Positions 9,681 through 17,804 of a DNA stretch of 64,000 nt are shown here, in pieces (position 1 is the stretch's first letter; the number at the start of each line of letters is the position of its first letter). Location of the stretch: the NCBI GenBank assembly GCA_019639175.1, contig JAHBSK010000005.1:1-64000 (forward strand), written 5' to 3'. The position numbers were made by a program, and so were the translations under genes. Below the pieces are notes generated by a model that ran no database searches, was not told where the DNA came from, and saw only the letters and a list, made by a program, of their open reading frames with translations. This DNA is from Acidobacteriota bacterium (lineage in GTDB: Bacteria; Acidobacteriota; Blastocatellia; Pyrinomonadales; Pyrinomonadaceae).

Positions 9681-9845
9681 CTAGGCATTGTCATCGCTGT
9701 TATCTATATCTTTTTTAGGCGAGAGTTGATGAGGTTCATAGTCCGGAAAAATTACATAAACCAAAGCGCCTTCCAAGAGTTTAACATCCTCATCTAAAAC
9801 GATCTGGCCGTTAATAACTGTTCCTTTGTAAGCTGCTACTGCCAT
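9681..9845 (-). CDS. small antitoxin-like protein without an adjacent toxin
   Basis: 54 residues from the ATG at 9845. The core AAYKGTVINGQIVLDEDV followed by EGALVYVIF resembles the short beta-rich antitoxin-like families (AF2212/DUF104 type) that pair with PIN toxins. An acidic, disordered tail follows. No PIN gene is next to it; the nearest partner type is 2.6 kb away. It lies in the accessory island between pheT and pheS. No clear ribosome site. The longer reading from 9947 has an unlikely N-terminus. Confidence 0.45.
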   Translation of the reverse strand: MAVAAYKGTVINGQIVLDEDVKLLEGALVYVIFPDYEPHQLSPKKDIDNSDDNA

Positions 9846-10013
9846 ATAGCCCGAAAGATTCAGTTTACTATTATTTTGCAGATTTAGTCGAATGAACGAT
9901 AGTAACCTGAATGAATAAGTTATATTACGGAGACGATTCGAAAACACTACGAAAATTCATCGGTTTTATTTTGATTCAGGCATTTTTTGTTTTTATTGAT
10001 ATATATAAATATG

Positions 10014-10019
10014 TATAAT
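10014..10019 (+). promoter_or_regulatory. -10 box of brnT, nearly leaderless
   Basis: A perfect TATAAT ends five bases before the brnT ATG, in an AT-rich stretch. A start site at the usual distance would fall on or beside the ATG, giving a leaderless message. No convincing -35 box at 17 bases. Confidence 0.5.
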
Positions 10020-10024
10020 TAACT

Positions 10025-10315
10025 ATGGAGTTCGTTTGGGATGAAAATAAAGCTGAGGGCAACATAAAAGATCATGACGGCATAACTTTTAAGCAAGCCG
10101 CGGTTGCCTTTTATGATGAATTTGGTTTGGATGATTTCGACGGCGATCATTCATCTGTCGATGAAAAACGTTATACACGCATTGGCATGTCAGGCTTGAT
10201 GCTGCTGCGTGTAACATACACGATCGAAGCCGAATTCCCGGAAGAAACCATTCGCATTATTTCTGCCAGAAAAGCTGATTCAGAGGAAGAAAAAGATTAT
10301 GAAAACAACAGGTAA
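10025..10315 (+). CDS. brnT: BrnT family toxin (type II RNase toxin)
   Basis: 96 residues. The start MEFVWDENKAEGNIKDH, the middle KQAAVAFYDEF, the conserved RYTRIGMS and the end TIRIISARKA match the BrnT ribonuclease toxin (RelE-like fold). BrnT cleaves RNA and is neutralised by BrnA, which also represses the operon. It overlaps the downstream brnA by 17 bases, the standard arrangement. The pair points opposite to the surrounding minus-strand genes in the pheS-pheT gap. Confidence 0.88.
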   Translation: MEFVWDENKAEGNIKDHDGITFKQAAVAFYDEFGLDDFDGDHSSVDEKRYTRIGMSGLMLLRVTYTIEAEFPEETIRIISARKADSEEEKDYENNR

Positions 10316-10670
10316 AGAGATCAAAATCGAATACACACAGGAGGCTGTTGATGCCATGCGTGCTAAGGGCTATAACGAAGATTCAATACCGTCGGTCGGC
10401 GTTCATACTTTTCGCCGCGTACATCCTGACCGCGTCGCAAAAGGACGGCTTAACGCAAAAGTTAGAATATCTATAGCGGTTGACCTCGATATTTTGGACT
10501 ATTTCAAAGAACGTGCGGCAAAACCGGACGCGGCTCCGTATCAGACACAGATCAATAACGAGCTTCGCCGGATTATGGAAGCGGACAGGAACGGCGAAAA
10601 AACAAAGCCTGCGTTTATCAATGACAAGGATTTTTTGCGTGAGCTGAAAGAAAAACTAGAGTCAGTGTAG
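10299..10670 (+). CDS. brnA: BrnA family antitoxin
   Basis: 123 residues. The C-terminal half has the ribbon-helix-helix pattern RISIAVDLDILDYFKERA then YQTQINNELRRIME, as in BrnA antitoxins, which bind BrnT and operator DNA. The N-terminal 55 residues are longer than usual (EYTQEAVDAMRAKGYNED), suggesting a regulatory or toxin-wrapping extension. Starts inside brnT (17-base overlap). Confidence 0.85.
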   Translation: MKTTGKEIKIEYTQEAVDAMRAKGYNEDSIPSVGVHTFRRVHPDRVAKGRLNAKVRISIAVDLDILDYFKERAAKPDAAPYQTQINNELRRIMEADRNGEKTKPAFINDKDFLRELKEKLESV

Positions 10671-10783
10671 ATCGGCAAAATGAACAAACAATGCGTAGGA
10701 GATCGGAAGCGGCTTATTCCGGTTTTTCTTCACGTCCCTGCAGTTACGGCTTTTCCGCGATAAAATTTGCCATAAATCATCGC

Positions 10784-11089
10784 CTAGTCCTCGATTCTGA
10801 CACATTTGCCGTAAATTGAGTTTGAACCTATCCAACCGTTTATGCCACCGCGATTCTTACCTATTTGGTAACGCTGGCCTTGGATTGCTTTGATAAGGTG
10901 AAGGTAGTGATTCCCGTTGATCTTGCACAGCACAATATCGCCTTTTGATAAGGTCTCAACATCCTTTATCGGCTCAACGGTGCATAATTGGCTCGAATCT
11001 ATCTTGCCTTTCATCGAATGCCCCCGCGGCCTGAATGAAACCGACTCTCCCTCTTTCAATTTTGCAATGTAAGCCGTCGCCCAACCCAT
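10784..11089 (-). CDS. S24/LexA-like fold protein without a DNA-binding domain
   Basis: 101 residues. FRPRGHSMKGKI matches the serine box of S24 peptidases (LexA, UmuD), and GDIVLCKING then HLIKAI matches the second strand pair. In LexA the catalytic lysine sits in a TVKRL-type motif; here the aligned position reads YLHLI, so the lysine appears replaced. There is no helix-turn-helix. The ATG follows directly on the TAG that ends the WG-repeat reading frame. Function unknown; a non-cleaving S24-fold protein is the best description. Confidence 0.6.
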   Translation of the reverse strand: MGWATAYIAKLKEGESVSFRPRGHSMKGKIDSSQLCTVEPIKDVETLSKGDIVLCKINGNHYLHLIKAIQGQRYQIGKNRGGINGWIGSNSIYGKCVRIED

Positions 11090-11340
11090 CTACTTTGTCG
11101 GTTTCCAAATGTATTTTCCGGTTTTATCGATGTAACCAATTTTTCCGTTGTTTTCAATCGCAGCAAATCCTTCATTAAAACCTTCGGTTGAATTAAATCT
11201 AAGCTTTATTTTCCAGTTTCCTTGCTTATCAATAAATCCGCTTTCACCATCCTTCCAAACTGCAGCAAGACCTTCGGAAAAACGCCCTGCACTAAAAAAG
11301 ATAGGTTCAATAATAAATTTTCCCGTTTTATCTATAAACC
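11090..11340 (-). pseudogene. out-of-frame C-terminal part of the WG-repeat protein
   Basis: Shifting frame at about 11335-11340 reopens the reading frame and gives about 80 more residues with three further WG-type repeats (FIDKTGKFIIEPIFF, GFIDKQGNWKIKLRF, GYIDKTGKYIWKP) up to a TAG at 11090-11092. The upstream frame stops at GKDGL in the middle of a repeat unit. So the gene appears to carry a one-base frameshift, either real decay or a sequencing error. Confidence 0.7.
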
Positions 11341-12348
11341 ATCTTTGCCGTCTTTTGTGGCGACTGCCAACCCTTCAGAAAATGAATCAAGATTGTCGTA
11401 AACATTATCCGTTACACGTTTTCCATTGCGATCAAGAAAGCTGTATTTATTTCTTTTTGTAGCTTCATCTTGGCTCACCGCGACAACAATCAGGTCATTA
11501 CTAAATCGAGTGATATACCAAGAATTGAGTTTCCATAGTTGCTCGCCATTTTTACCTATTACGTACGTTTCAGAAATTACGTCATTCTTGTAGCCAATAT
11601 TACGTCCAACTAAAGCCATGCCTCCATCAAATTTCTCGTAAACACCATCAAAGTTATTCACGAATGCAAATTTTCCATTTTTATTGATAAAGTTGCCAAC
11701 CCACTTTCCGTTTTCCCGACTGTGAGTTGTCCAAACATACTCTTTGTCATAAAAGCCCACTGCAGCAAGACCTTCTGAAAAACTATCAGCGTTTTCATAT
11801 CTTGGGCTAATTGCGAATTTGCCGAGCGGGTTGATAAAACCCCAAAGTTCTCCAACTTTTACCAATGCCAAACCTTCAGAAAAGTTGTCAGCGGCATCAA
11901 ATTTTGCTGCTATCACTAATTTATTGTCCGCATCTATGTAGCCCCATTTTTTACCAATTTTCACCGCTGCTAAACCATTGGAAAAGCAACTTGCCAATTT
12001 ATATTGCGGTTTAATCACGATTTGACCATCACGATTGATAAAACCTGATTTTCCATTAATTGTGATCTTTGCTAATCCTTCTGAAAAACCAACATTCCAA
12101 TCCAGCAAGGCATCAAGATTAATATAGCCTTCACTGCGAGTTAATCCACTGATCGTAAAACCTCCAACAGATACGTCATTTTGAGTTTTCTTATCCTTTG
12201 TCTCAGTTTCTTTCCTCTTATGCTTTTCTATTTTTTCAAAAGTCTCAATAAGACCATCAATAATTCTTGATTCAGAGCCTTCACATTGAGCAAAACTATT
12301 TATAGAAAAGCAGACTTGAATGAGTGTAAAAACAAGAAACTTTTTCAT
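11332..12348 (-). CDS. secreted WG-repeat protein (frameshifted near its end)
   Basis: 338 residues in this frame. A signal peptide (FLVFTLIQVCFSINSFAQ) is followed by tandem WG/KWG beta-repeats of about 45 residues (GFINRDGQIVIKPQY, GYIDADNKLVIAAKF, GFINPLGKFAISPRY and so on). Such repeats form beta-propeller-like surfaces of unknown ligand. The intact protein would be about 418 residues if the frameshift near 11337 were corrected. AT-rich relative to the core genes around it. The start lies five bases after the stop of the pheS 3' copy. Confidence 0.75.
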   Translation of the reverse strand: MKKFLVFTLIQVCFSINSFAQCEGSESRIIDGLIETFEKIEKHKRKETETKDKKTQNDVSVGGFTISGLTRSEGYINLDALLDWNVGFSEGLAKITINGKSGFINRDGQIVIKPQYKLASCFSNGLAAVKIGKKWGYIDADNKLVIAAKFDAADNFSEGLALVKVGELWGFINPLGKFAISPRYENADSFSEGLAAVGFYDKEYVWTTHSRENGKWVGNFINKNGKFAFVNNFDGVYEKFDGGMALVGRNIGYKNDVISETYVIGKNGEQLWKLNSWYITRFSNDLIVVAVSQDEATKRNKYSFLDRNGKRVTDNVYDNLDSFSEGLAVATKDGKDGL

Positions 12349-12353
12349 ACAAA

Positions 12354-12441
12354 TTACCTAAACTGCTCCAGAAATCTCACATCATTTTCGAACATGTGGC
12401 GGATGTCGTCGATGTTGAAGAGCATTGCGGCCATGCATTCG
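12354..12441 (-). pseudogene. second, diverged copy of the pheS 3' end
   Basis: On the minus strand this stretch reads in frame ...[15 protein letters not shown] through to FLEQFR and a TAA stop, the same amino acids as the last 26 codons of pheS at 13122-13199. The DNA differs at about 11 of 88 positions by eye, nearly all synonymous. The copy lacks any upstream part and begins next to the stop codon of the PIN toxin gene. It marks the far end of a toxin-antitoxin cassette inserted just after pheS. Confidence 0.9.
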
Positions 12442-12443
12442 AT

Positions 12444-12848
12444 CTAAAGCAAGATACGAAATCCTTCTTGTGTGAAGTGTTTGTCATTTGTCAGTATTTC
12501 ATAGATCTCAAGCGTATGCATTAAGTTCATGGAGATACAGTCGGTCAGGCTGTAGCCTTTATCCGCTCTTGATCTGTAAAGTCCAATTCCTTCTGACAAA
12601 TGATCCCTGGAGCATTCTAAAACAAGCGTTTTTGGGTTCGAGATAAAAGCCTCTACGGACAAAGATACAGTTTCTCGATATGAAGTAAATTCACAAAAAT
12701 AATTCATCACTTCCAAGAGAATGAAATCGCTGGTAACCAACCGGGACCTTTTGAGGTCGCTGCCTATTATCAAAGCTCTTGTATGAAGTTGGTCCTTTGA
12801 ATTAAGAGTTGCTACAAAGTAACTTGTATCAACAAAAATTTGTCTCAT
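12444..12848 (-). CDS. PIN-domain toxin (VapC-like)
   Basis: 134 residues with the PIN layout: first aspartate in FVDTSYFVATLN, an acidic residue in LLEVMNYF, then KGYSLTDCISM and LTNDKHF near the end. PIN toxins are Mg-dependent RNases, often cutting tRNA. It starts within the stop of the antitoxin gene (ATGA overlap). Its own TAG stop (12444-12446) abuts the diverged pheS 3' copy, so the cassette boundary lies right at the end of the gene. Confidence 0.85.
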   Translation of the reverse strand: MRQIFVDTSYFVATLNSKDQLHTRALIIGSDLKRSRLVTSDFILLEVMNYFCEFTSYRETVSLSVEAFISNPKTLVLECSRDHLSEGIGLYRSRADKGYSLTDCISMNLMHTLEIYEILTNDKHFTQEGFRILL

Positions 12849-13096
12849 TGCTCTTTCTTAGAGTGCCCGTAAAGATAATGATCGACATTGATTGAAGCAT
12901 CAGAAGGAATTTCATCTAAAGCATCTTCAGGCACTTTCTCTACAAAATCTTTTACGATGTCCCATAGTGTGGGGAACTCTTCGGTATCACCCGATTCAGT
13001 TTCTTCCAACACGTCTGCATACTCAAGCATCTTAAGTTGCTTTTCCGGAGGAAAATTCCGAATCCTTTCATGAAGTTTTTGTTCAAGGTTTGTCAT
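12845..13096 (-). CDS. antitoxin of the PIN toxin at 12444-12848
   Basis: 83 residues from the ATG at 13096, which has GAGGT eight bases upstream. The N-terminal LEQKLHERIRNFPPEKQLK helix and the following acidic stretch resemble small PIN-associated antitoxins (DUF2281-like). It overlaps the toxin start by four bases. It begins 25 bases after the pheS stop, on the same strand, so pheS transcription may read into it. Confidence 0.75.
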   Translation of the reverse strand: MTNLEQKLHERIRNFPPEKQLKMLEYADVLEETESGDTEEFPTLWDIVKDFVEKVPEDALDEIPSDASINVDHYLYGHSKKEQ

Positions 13097-13121
13097 AATT
13101 TTTACCTCGCTATTTGGTATT

Positions 13122-14303
13122 TTACCTGAACTGCTCCAAAAACCTGACATCGTTCTCAAACATGTGCCTGATGTCGTCGATGTTGAAAAGCATTGCGGCC
13201 ATGCGTTCAAGGCCGAAGCCGAAGGCGAAGCCGGAATAGACTTGCGGATCGACACTGCAGGCTTTCAGCACGTTTGGATGTACCATTCCGCAGCCGCCGA
13301 GTTCTATCCAGCCGGAACCTTTGCACGGGCGACAGCGCTCACCTGTTGGCTGTTGGCTGTTGGCTGTTGGCTGGTCAACATCGACGATACTTCCTGATGT
13401 GTTTTGACCACTGCCAACTGCCTCCTGCAAACCGCCTACTGTCCCTGTTCCGCCGCATTTGAAGCATGAGAAATCAAACTCCGCCGAAGGCTCGGTAAAA
13501 GGGAAGTAGCTGGGGCGAAACCGCGTGACCGTATCTTCTCCGAATAAACGCTTCAGCCATTCTGTAACGGTTCCTTTCAGATGAGCCATCGTAATGCCTT
13601 TATCAACGCAGAGGCCCTCGATCTGGTGGAACATTGGCACGTGCGTCATATCCGGCGTGTCTCGGCGAAAGACCTTGCCCGGTGCGATGATGCGTATCGG
13701 CACGCCGCGGCGTTCCATAGCACGAATCTGAACGGTCGAGGTCTGCGAACGAAGGGCAAAACCTTCGGTTGTGTAAAACGTGTCCTGAGATTCGCGGGCC
13801 GGATGATCTTCGGGGATGTTCAACGCGTCGAAATTGTAATAGTCCGTCTCTATCTCACGGTCATCTTCTATCGCGTAACCCATCGAAACAAAAATGTCCT
13901 CGATCTTCTGCCGCAATATCGTGATCGGGTGCAGATGTCCGGTTCGCGGACGCCTGCCCGGAATTGTCACATCCAACCTTTCAAGCTCGATCTTTGCGTT
14001 TGAAATGAAAGCAGTCAAAGCCGTTTCAACTGTCTCTATTTGCGAAACGATCTCTTTTTCGACCGACTGGACATATTGCCCAAATTCGCCGCGCTCTTCG
14101 GGGGCGACCTTACCGATCAGCTTTTTTGATTCGGCAAGGGCGGATTTTTTCCCTGTATGGCGAATTTTCAGTTCGCCAAGCTCACGCATCAGAGCCTCGG
14201 CATCTGCCAGATCCGAGCCGTTCAGGTTCAGATCGACAAAACGAACAAACTCTGCCGTAAAGGCGTTTTGTGCGGATTCAACTTTTTCTTTTGCTTCGGA
14301 CAT
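13122..14303 (-). CDS. pheS: phenylalanine-tRNA ligase alpha subunit with inserted low-complexity segment
   Basis: 393 residues from the ATG at 14303 (another ATG at 14324 is possible). N-terminal coiled coil to about residue 95, then class II core: [15 protein letters not shown], motif 2 [22 protein letters not shown], and motif 3 [14 protein letters not shown]. Between two CxxC pairs (CFKC and CRPC) lies an insert of about 35 residues containing [10 protein letters not shown], encoded by a tandem 7-base repeat; this is absent from ordinary PheS and explains the length. The 3' end is duplicated beyond the toxin cassette at 12354-12441. Confidence 0.95.
   Translation of the reverse strand: MSEAKEKVESAQNAFTAEFVRFVDLNLNGSDLADAEALMRELGELKIRHTGKKSALAESKKLIGKVAPEERGEFGQYVQSVEKEIVSQIETVETALTAFISNAKIELERLDVTIPGRRPRTGHLHPITILRQKIEDIFVSMGYAIEDDREIETDYYNFDALNIPEDHPARESQDTFYTTEGFALRSQTSTVQIRAMERRGVPIRIIAPGKVFRRDTPDMTHVPMFHQIEGLCVDKGITMAHLKGTVTEWLKRLFGEDTVTRFRPSYFPFTEPSAEFDFSCFKCGGTGTVGGLQEAVGSGQNTSGSIVDVDQPTANSQQPTGERCRPCKGSGWIELGGCGMVHPNVLKACSVDPQVYSGFAFGFGLERMAAMLFNIDDIRHMFENDVRFLEQFR
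13344..13371. repeat. tandem 7-base repeat inside pheS
   Basis: Four perfect copies of TGTTGGC (plus strand), flanked by further partial units. In the pheS frame they encode part of [10 protein letters not shown]. No spacers, so not a CRISPR. The reading frame is kept through the whole insert. Confidence 0.9.
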
Positions 14304-14377
14304 AAAACAACTAGAATAAACCATTTCCCGTCAAATTGAAATTTTACACTGATGTATCATTTTGCGTCCAAAGACCT

Positions 14378-14383
14378 TATAAT
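14378..14383 (+). promoter_or_regulatory. -10 box of the vapB-like gene
   Basis: A perfect TATAAT ending nine bases before the ATG at 14393; a start at the normal distance leaves a leader of only about three bases. Divergent from pheS, with about 90 bases between the two start codons. Confidence 0.45.
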
Positions 14384-14392
14384 AAATTCATT

Positions 14393-14656
14393 ATGCAAGT
14401 GACGATCGACATCGAACCGCAAACATATTCACTGCTGCAAAAGATCAGGGAAAAAGGAATATCGCTTGACGATGTTTTAAGTGATGCTTTAATTGAGGCA
14501 GAATCTGAGAGTGATATATCTCCGAATGATCTTTCGGTAGAAGAACGCCTGAGACGACTTAGAGAGTGGGTGAATATGCCCCGTAACTTACCACCGCAGC
14601 CTCTTTCTGACGAAGCTTTGAGCCGTGAAAGCATTTATGAGGACCGCGGATTATGA
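14393..14656 (+). CDS. antitoxin of the PIN toxin at 14653-15126
   Basis: 87 residues from the ATG at 14393 (the in-frame ATG at 14336 lies before the predicted -10 box). QVTIDIEPQTYSLLQKIREK at the start resembles a ribbon-helix-helix, followed by an acidic, toxin-wrapping C-terminus (SVEERLRRLREWVNMPRNLP). Overlaps the downstream toxin by four bases (ATGA), the standard translational coupling of vapBC modules. VapB-type by context. Confidence 0.8.
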   Translation: MQVTIDIEPQTYSLLQKIREKGISLDDVLSDALIEAESESDISPNDLSVEERLRRLREWVNMPRNLPPQPLSDEALSRESIYEDRGL

Positions 14657-15126
14657 ATTGGCTTCTAGATTCAAACATTCTTGTAAGAATGGCTTATAGG
14701 AATGATCCAGATCGAGCGGTTGCGGATAAAGCTGTTTCTGAACTGATTGTGCAAAAAAGAAACATCTATATCGTGCCGCAGAATTTATATGAGCTTTGGA
14801 CGGTCATTACCAGACCAGTCACGTCTAACGGCTATGGATTTTCGACCGAAGAAGCGGAGAAAGAGATCGATAAGCTCAAATCGCAGTTTGAGTTAAAACC
14901 TGATGATGAAACTATCTATGATAACTGGGAAAAACTGGTAAGAGATTATAAAGTAAGCGGAAAAGCAACACATGACGCGCGGCTTGTGGCTGCGATGCAG
15001 ACTCATGGAATAGATAACATCCTCACCTTCAACATCGCTGACTTTAACAGATATTCCGATATGATCAACGCCAGCGAACCGCAGGATATAGTTGACCAGG
15101 CTGCAGGATCAGAGCTGACAGAATAA
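14653..15126 (+). CDS. PIN-domain toxin (VapC-like)
   Basis: 157 residues. First aspartate in [14 protein letters not shown], an acidic residue in [13 protein letters not shown], then [12 protein letters not shown] and [11 protein letters not shown]: the four-acid PIN active site of VapC RNases. Together with the preceding gene it is a complete type II toxin-antitoxin pair. It lies between pheS and tdh, ten bases before tdh. Confidence 0.88.
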   Translation: MNWLLDSNILVRMAYRNDPDRAVADKAVSELIVQKRNIYIVPQNLYELWTVITRPVTSNGYGFSTEEAEKEIDKLKSQFELKPDDETIYDNWEKLVRDYKVSGKATHDARLVAAMQTHGIDNILTFNIADFNRYSDMINASEPQDIVDQAAGSELTE

Positions 15127-15136
15127 ACCATTAGTA

Positions 15137-16171
15137 ATGAAAGCCATAGTAAAAAGCAAAGCGGAACCGGGACTGTGGATCGAAGACGTAGCCGAACCTC
15201 AGATGGGCATTAACGACGTGATGATCCGCGTAAAACGCGGCGGCATCTGCGGCACTGATCTGCACATTTACAATTGGGACGCGTGGGCGCAAAGCACGAT
15301 CAAAGTTCCGACTACTATCGGCCACGAATTTGTCGGCGAGATCGTTGATGTCGGCAGCAACGTAAGTGATTTTGCCGTCGGTGATATCGTCAGCGTCGAG
15401 GGCCATCTGGTTTGCGGACGCTGCCGTAACTGTCTGGCCGGAAAACGTGCTTTGTGTGCTAACACACGCGGCGTAGGCGTCAACACCGACGGCGGTTTTG
15501 CCGAATTCATCGCCGTGCCTTACACCAACATCTGGAAACACAAGCCCGACATCGACCTCGACGTCGCCGCGATCTTTGATCCGTTCGGCAATGCCGTTCA
15601 CACCGCGCTCGAATTCGAAGTTTTCGGCGAAGACGTTCTCATCACCGGAGCCGGGCCGATAGGTATAATGGCCGCCGCAGTCGCCAAACACGCCGGGGCC
15701 AGAAATATCGTCATTACAGACGTTAACCCTTTTCGCCTTGAGCTTGCCGAAAAGATGGGCCACGTCACCCGTGCCGTCGATGTCAGTAAATCTTCGATCA
15801 AAGACGTTCAAAAAGAGCTGGGAATGAAAGAAGGTTTCGATGTCGGCATGGAAATGTCCGGAGTTCCCGCCGCGTTCAAAAACATGCTCGCCAACATGTT
15901 CCACGGCGGCAAGATCGCCTTCCTCGGCATACCCGCCGAACAGTTTCCGATAGACTGGAAAACGGTCATCTTCAACATGATAACCATCAAAGGCATCTAC
16001 GGCCGCCAAATGTACGAAACTTGGTACCAAATGTCCAACCTCCTCGACGCCGGCGTCGACATCACCGCGATCGTCACCCACCGCTATTCCTACAAAGACT
16101 TCGAAAAAGGCTTCGAAGCCATCAAACAAGGAAACTGCGGCAAAGTCGTCCTAGATTTCGAGGATATGTAA
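15137..16171 (+). CDS. tdh: L-threonine 3-dehydrogenase
   Basis: 344 residues, the family length. Catalytic zinc ligands are the cysteine of GGICGTDLH (about 38) and GHEF (about 63-64); the structural zinc is held by the four cysteines of [15 protein letters not shown]. The NAD motif is [14 protein letters not shown] (about 170). It oxidises L-threonine to 2-amino-3-ketobutyrate, which Kbl then splits to glycine and acetyl-CoA. The usual tdh-kbl operon is interrupted here by 2.3 kb of accessory DNA. It starts ten bases after the PIN toxin gene. Confidence 0.95.
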   Translation: MKAIVKSKAEPGLWIEDVAEPQMGINDVMIRVKRGGICGTDLHIYNWDAWAQSTIKVPTTIGHEFVGEIVDVGSNVSDFAVGDIVSVEGHLVCGRCRNCLAGKRALCANTRGVGVNTDGGFAEFIAVPYTNIWKHKPDIDLDVAAIFDPFGNAVHTALEFEVFGEDVLITGAGPIGIMAAAVAKHAGARNIVITDVNPFRLELAEKMGHVTRAVDVSKSSIKDVQKELGMKEGFDVGMEMSGVPAAFKNMLANMFHGGKIAFLGIPAEQFPIDWKTVIFNMITIKGIYGRQMYETWYQMSNLLDAGVDITAIVTHRYSYKDFEKGFEAIKQGNCGKVVLDFEDM

Positions 16172-16276
16172 ATCGGATGGCTTTGCACGGAAATCTGAAA
16201 TCGTCTATAAACAATCAACTACTATAGTTGGTGAGCTTTTAGGAATTAGAAATCTATATTATTACTACTGCGTACG

Positions 16277-16900
16277 ATGCTAGAAATCCTTAGAACTCTA
16301 TCAAATCAATCAAAACAGACCTCTCTTTTCGGTGAGGCACTTGCTGCTGACAATTCTTTCAGAATAGATGAAGGACTGAACACGCGAGTGGTCGGAGAGT
16401 TTTGGACATCCAAACAGAGGCAGGCGAATTCTCTCCACGAAGTAGCCTATCGAGCGTGTTTTAAGGCTCAGTTGCCCAATTTCTTTATTTCAAGACTGAC
16501 TTCGGCAGGAGATTTTATTTACGATCCTTTCAGTGGAAGAGGCACGACAGTAATTGAAGCCGCCTTACTAGGCAGAAATGGTATTGCGAATGATATCAGT
16601 CCATTAGGCATGAATACGGAAGGCAACAAATCCTTTTTTACCGATGAAGTTGCAGATTTTCTAGACTCTCTAGTGCCGTCAGACGTCGGACGAACTGTAA
16701 TTGGCGATAAAATCGTCCGATTCGAAGGCTTCACTGATGATTGTTGGGAATCGGCAAATGAGAATGGGAAATCCCGAGGCGATTTGGAGGAGGAAGTAAT
16801 CGTGGACTGGGCGAAGCGTGAACGACAAGCCGGCCTGACTTTGTTGGAAAGTGGTTGGTGGACGCTCGATCTTTTTTGCGCAATTTATAAGCGTCGATAA
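16277..16900 (+). CDS. truncated DNA methyltransferase fragment with unrelated C-terminus
   Basis: 207 residues. Residues about 60-112 hold a DNA-methyltransferase start: RQANSLHEVAYRACF, then DPFSGRGTTVIEAALLGRNG, which is the AdoMet-binding motif I. From about residue 114 the similarity ends and the (S/D)PPY motif IV is missing, so the enzyme cannot be complete. The last 90 residues (from NKSFFTDEV on) are unrecognised and may derive from a different gene fused by deletion. It is part of a decayed restriction-modification insertion between tdh and kbl. Confidence 0.65.
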   Translation: MLEILRTLSNQSKQTSLFGEALAADNSFRIDEGLNTRVVGEFWTSKQRQANSLHEVAYRACFKAQLPNFFISRLTSAGDFIYDPFSGRGTTVIEAALLGRNGIANDISPLGMNTEGNKSFFTDEVADFLDSLVPSDVGRTVIGDKIVRFEGFTDDCWESANENGKSRGDLEEEVIVDWAKRERQAGLTLLESGWWTLDLFCAIYKRR

Positions 16901-16903
16901 ACT

Positions 16904-17500
16904 ATGCTGTCAGAACAACCGATCATCGATGAAATATTAGTCTTTTTCCGAGATAAGATTGAACGCCAGACCAACGAGAAAGGATTTGATTTTGCATCCT
17001 ACAAAGGTCAGTGGTTAGCGGAAATTGGATTAACACACACTTCACCGGATGAATCAAAGACGGCCAGGACACTTAAGCAACTGCAAGAAGCACTTTTGCT
17101 TCAGTTTGGAAGTCGGCGAATAAAACTGGAGGCCAAAGTTGCGGAAAACATGCAGCTTCGCTTCATCGACAAGGATTTAAATCTAGAAGAAATTGTCGAC
17201 ACTTCAAGTTTGATGGCGTTCGACATCTTAGATGTTGAGAGCGGTTGTGCCTTCGAGATAAGTCTTGCCGACGCATTTGCAGAATTCTTCAAGGTTGTTT
17301 TGAAAGCGTTGCTGGATTCTCGCGTAAAGAAATTGTATTTCTGCATGAGAAATCACAATTACCAAGGAGCCGGGAAAAGTGGTTTCATCAAGGTGGCGAC
17401 CTCGCCGATGGTGAAACAGTATATTACATTGGCGAGGCTCTATAAATTGGAAATTATTTTGTTAGATATTTTTCCGGAATGTAACGCTCCAAAGGAGTAG
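16904..17500 (+). CDS. putative restriction-endonuclease-like protein
   Basis: 198 residues. It starts three bases after the methyltransferase fragment. An N-terminal helical part precedes a region (LMAFDILDVESGCAFEISL, then KKLYFCMRN and LYKLEIILLDIFPE) whose alternating strands recall PD-(D/E)xK nuclease folds, but I cannot assign all catalytic residues. Context beside a methyltransferase fragment supports a type II endonuclease. Function uncertain; with the partner methyltransferase broken, it is unlikely to be an active system. Confidence 0.45.
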   Translation: MLSEQPIIDEILVFFRDKIERQTNEKGFDFASYKGQWLAEIGLTHTSPDESKTARTLKQLQEALLLQFGSRRIKLEAKVAENMQLRFIDKDLNLEEIVDTSSLMAFDILDVESGCAFEISLADAFAEFFKVVLKALLDSRVKKLYFCMRNHNYQGAGKSGFIKVATSPMVKQYITLARLYKLEIILLDIFPECNAPKE

Positions 17501-17507
17501 TCAGAAA

Positions 17508-17740
17508 CTCGGGGCATTAAAGAATCGCTACGCGATCTATTAGGAAAGTCCGAAGGTCAGGGAGGATTTCAGGGATTGATCGAGCGTTTACAGAATAACT
17601 TTGACGAAGCTAACGCAAGAATATATGTGTCTCAAGACGATATTGCCCGCATACGGAGCTATTACAACAATTATGGTGGCGGTGGATTTCAGGGTAGGCT
17701 TCGAGGGATATTCGGTTCACACATTGATTTTAACCAGTGA
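17508..17740 (+). pseudogene. C-terminal fragment of an unidentified protein
   Basis: An open frame without a start codon encodes about 77 residues (IKESLRDLLGKSEGQGGFQ, then GGGGFQGRLRGIFG) ending in TGA at 17738-17740. The two GGFQG elements suggest an internal repeat. There is no upstream part in frame, so it is a remnant. It may belong to the decayed restriction-modification insert. Confidence 0.5.
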
Positions 17741-17804
17741 TGGAAATTGGTAAGGTTTGCGATTTAAAACTAACGAATAAAAGCGGATTGGAGAGTGAAA
17801 GATT

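Noticed and set aside
10784..11089. LexA-type SOS repressor
   Set aside because: No DNA-binding domain and the catalytic lysine is not in place.
13344..13371. TGTTGGC tandem array considered as a CRISPR
   Set aside because: Units are only seven bases and contiguous, with no spacers and no cas genes nearby.
15131..16129. 332-codon open frame on the minus strand
   Set aside because: It lies wholly antisense to tdh, whose zinc and NAD motifs are complete. The frame is a composition artefact of the codon positions.
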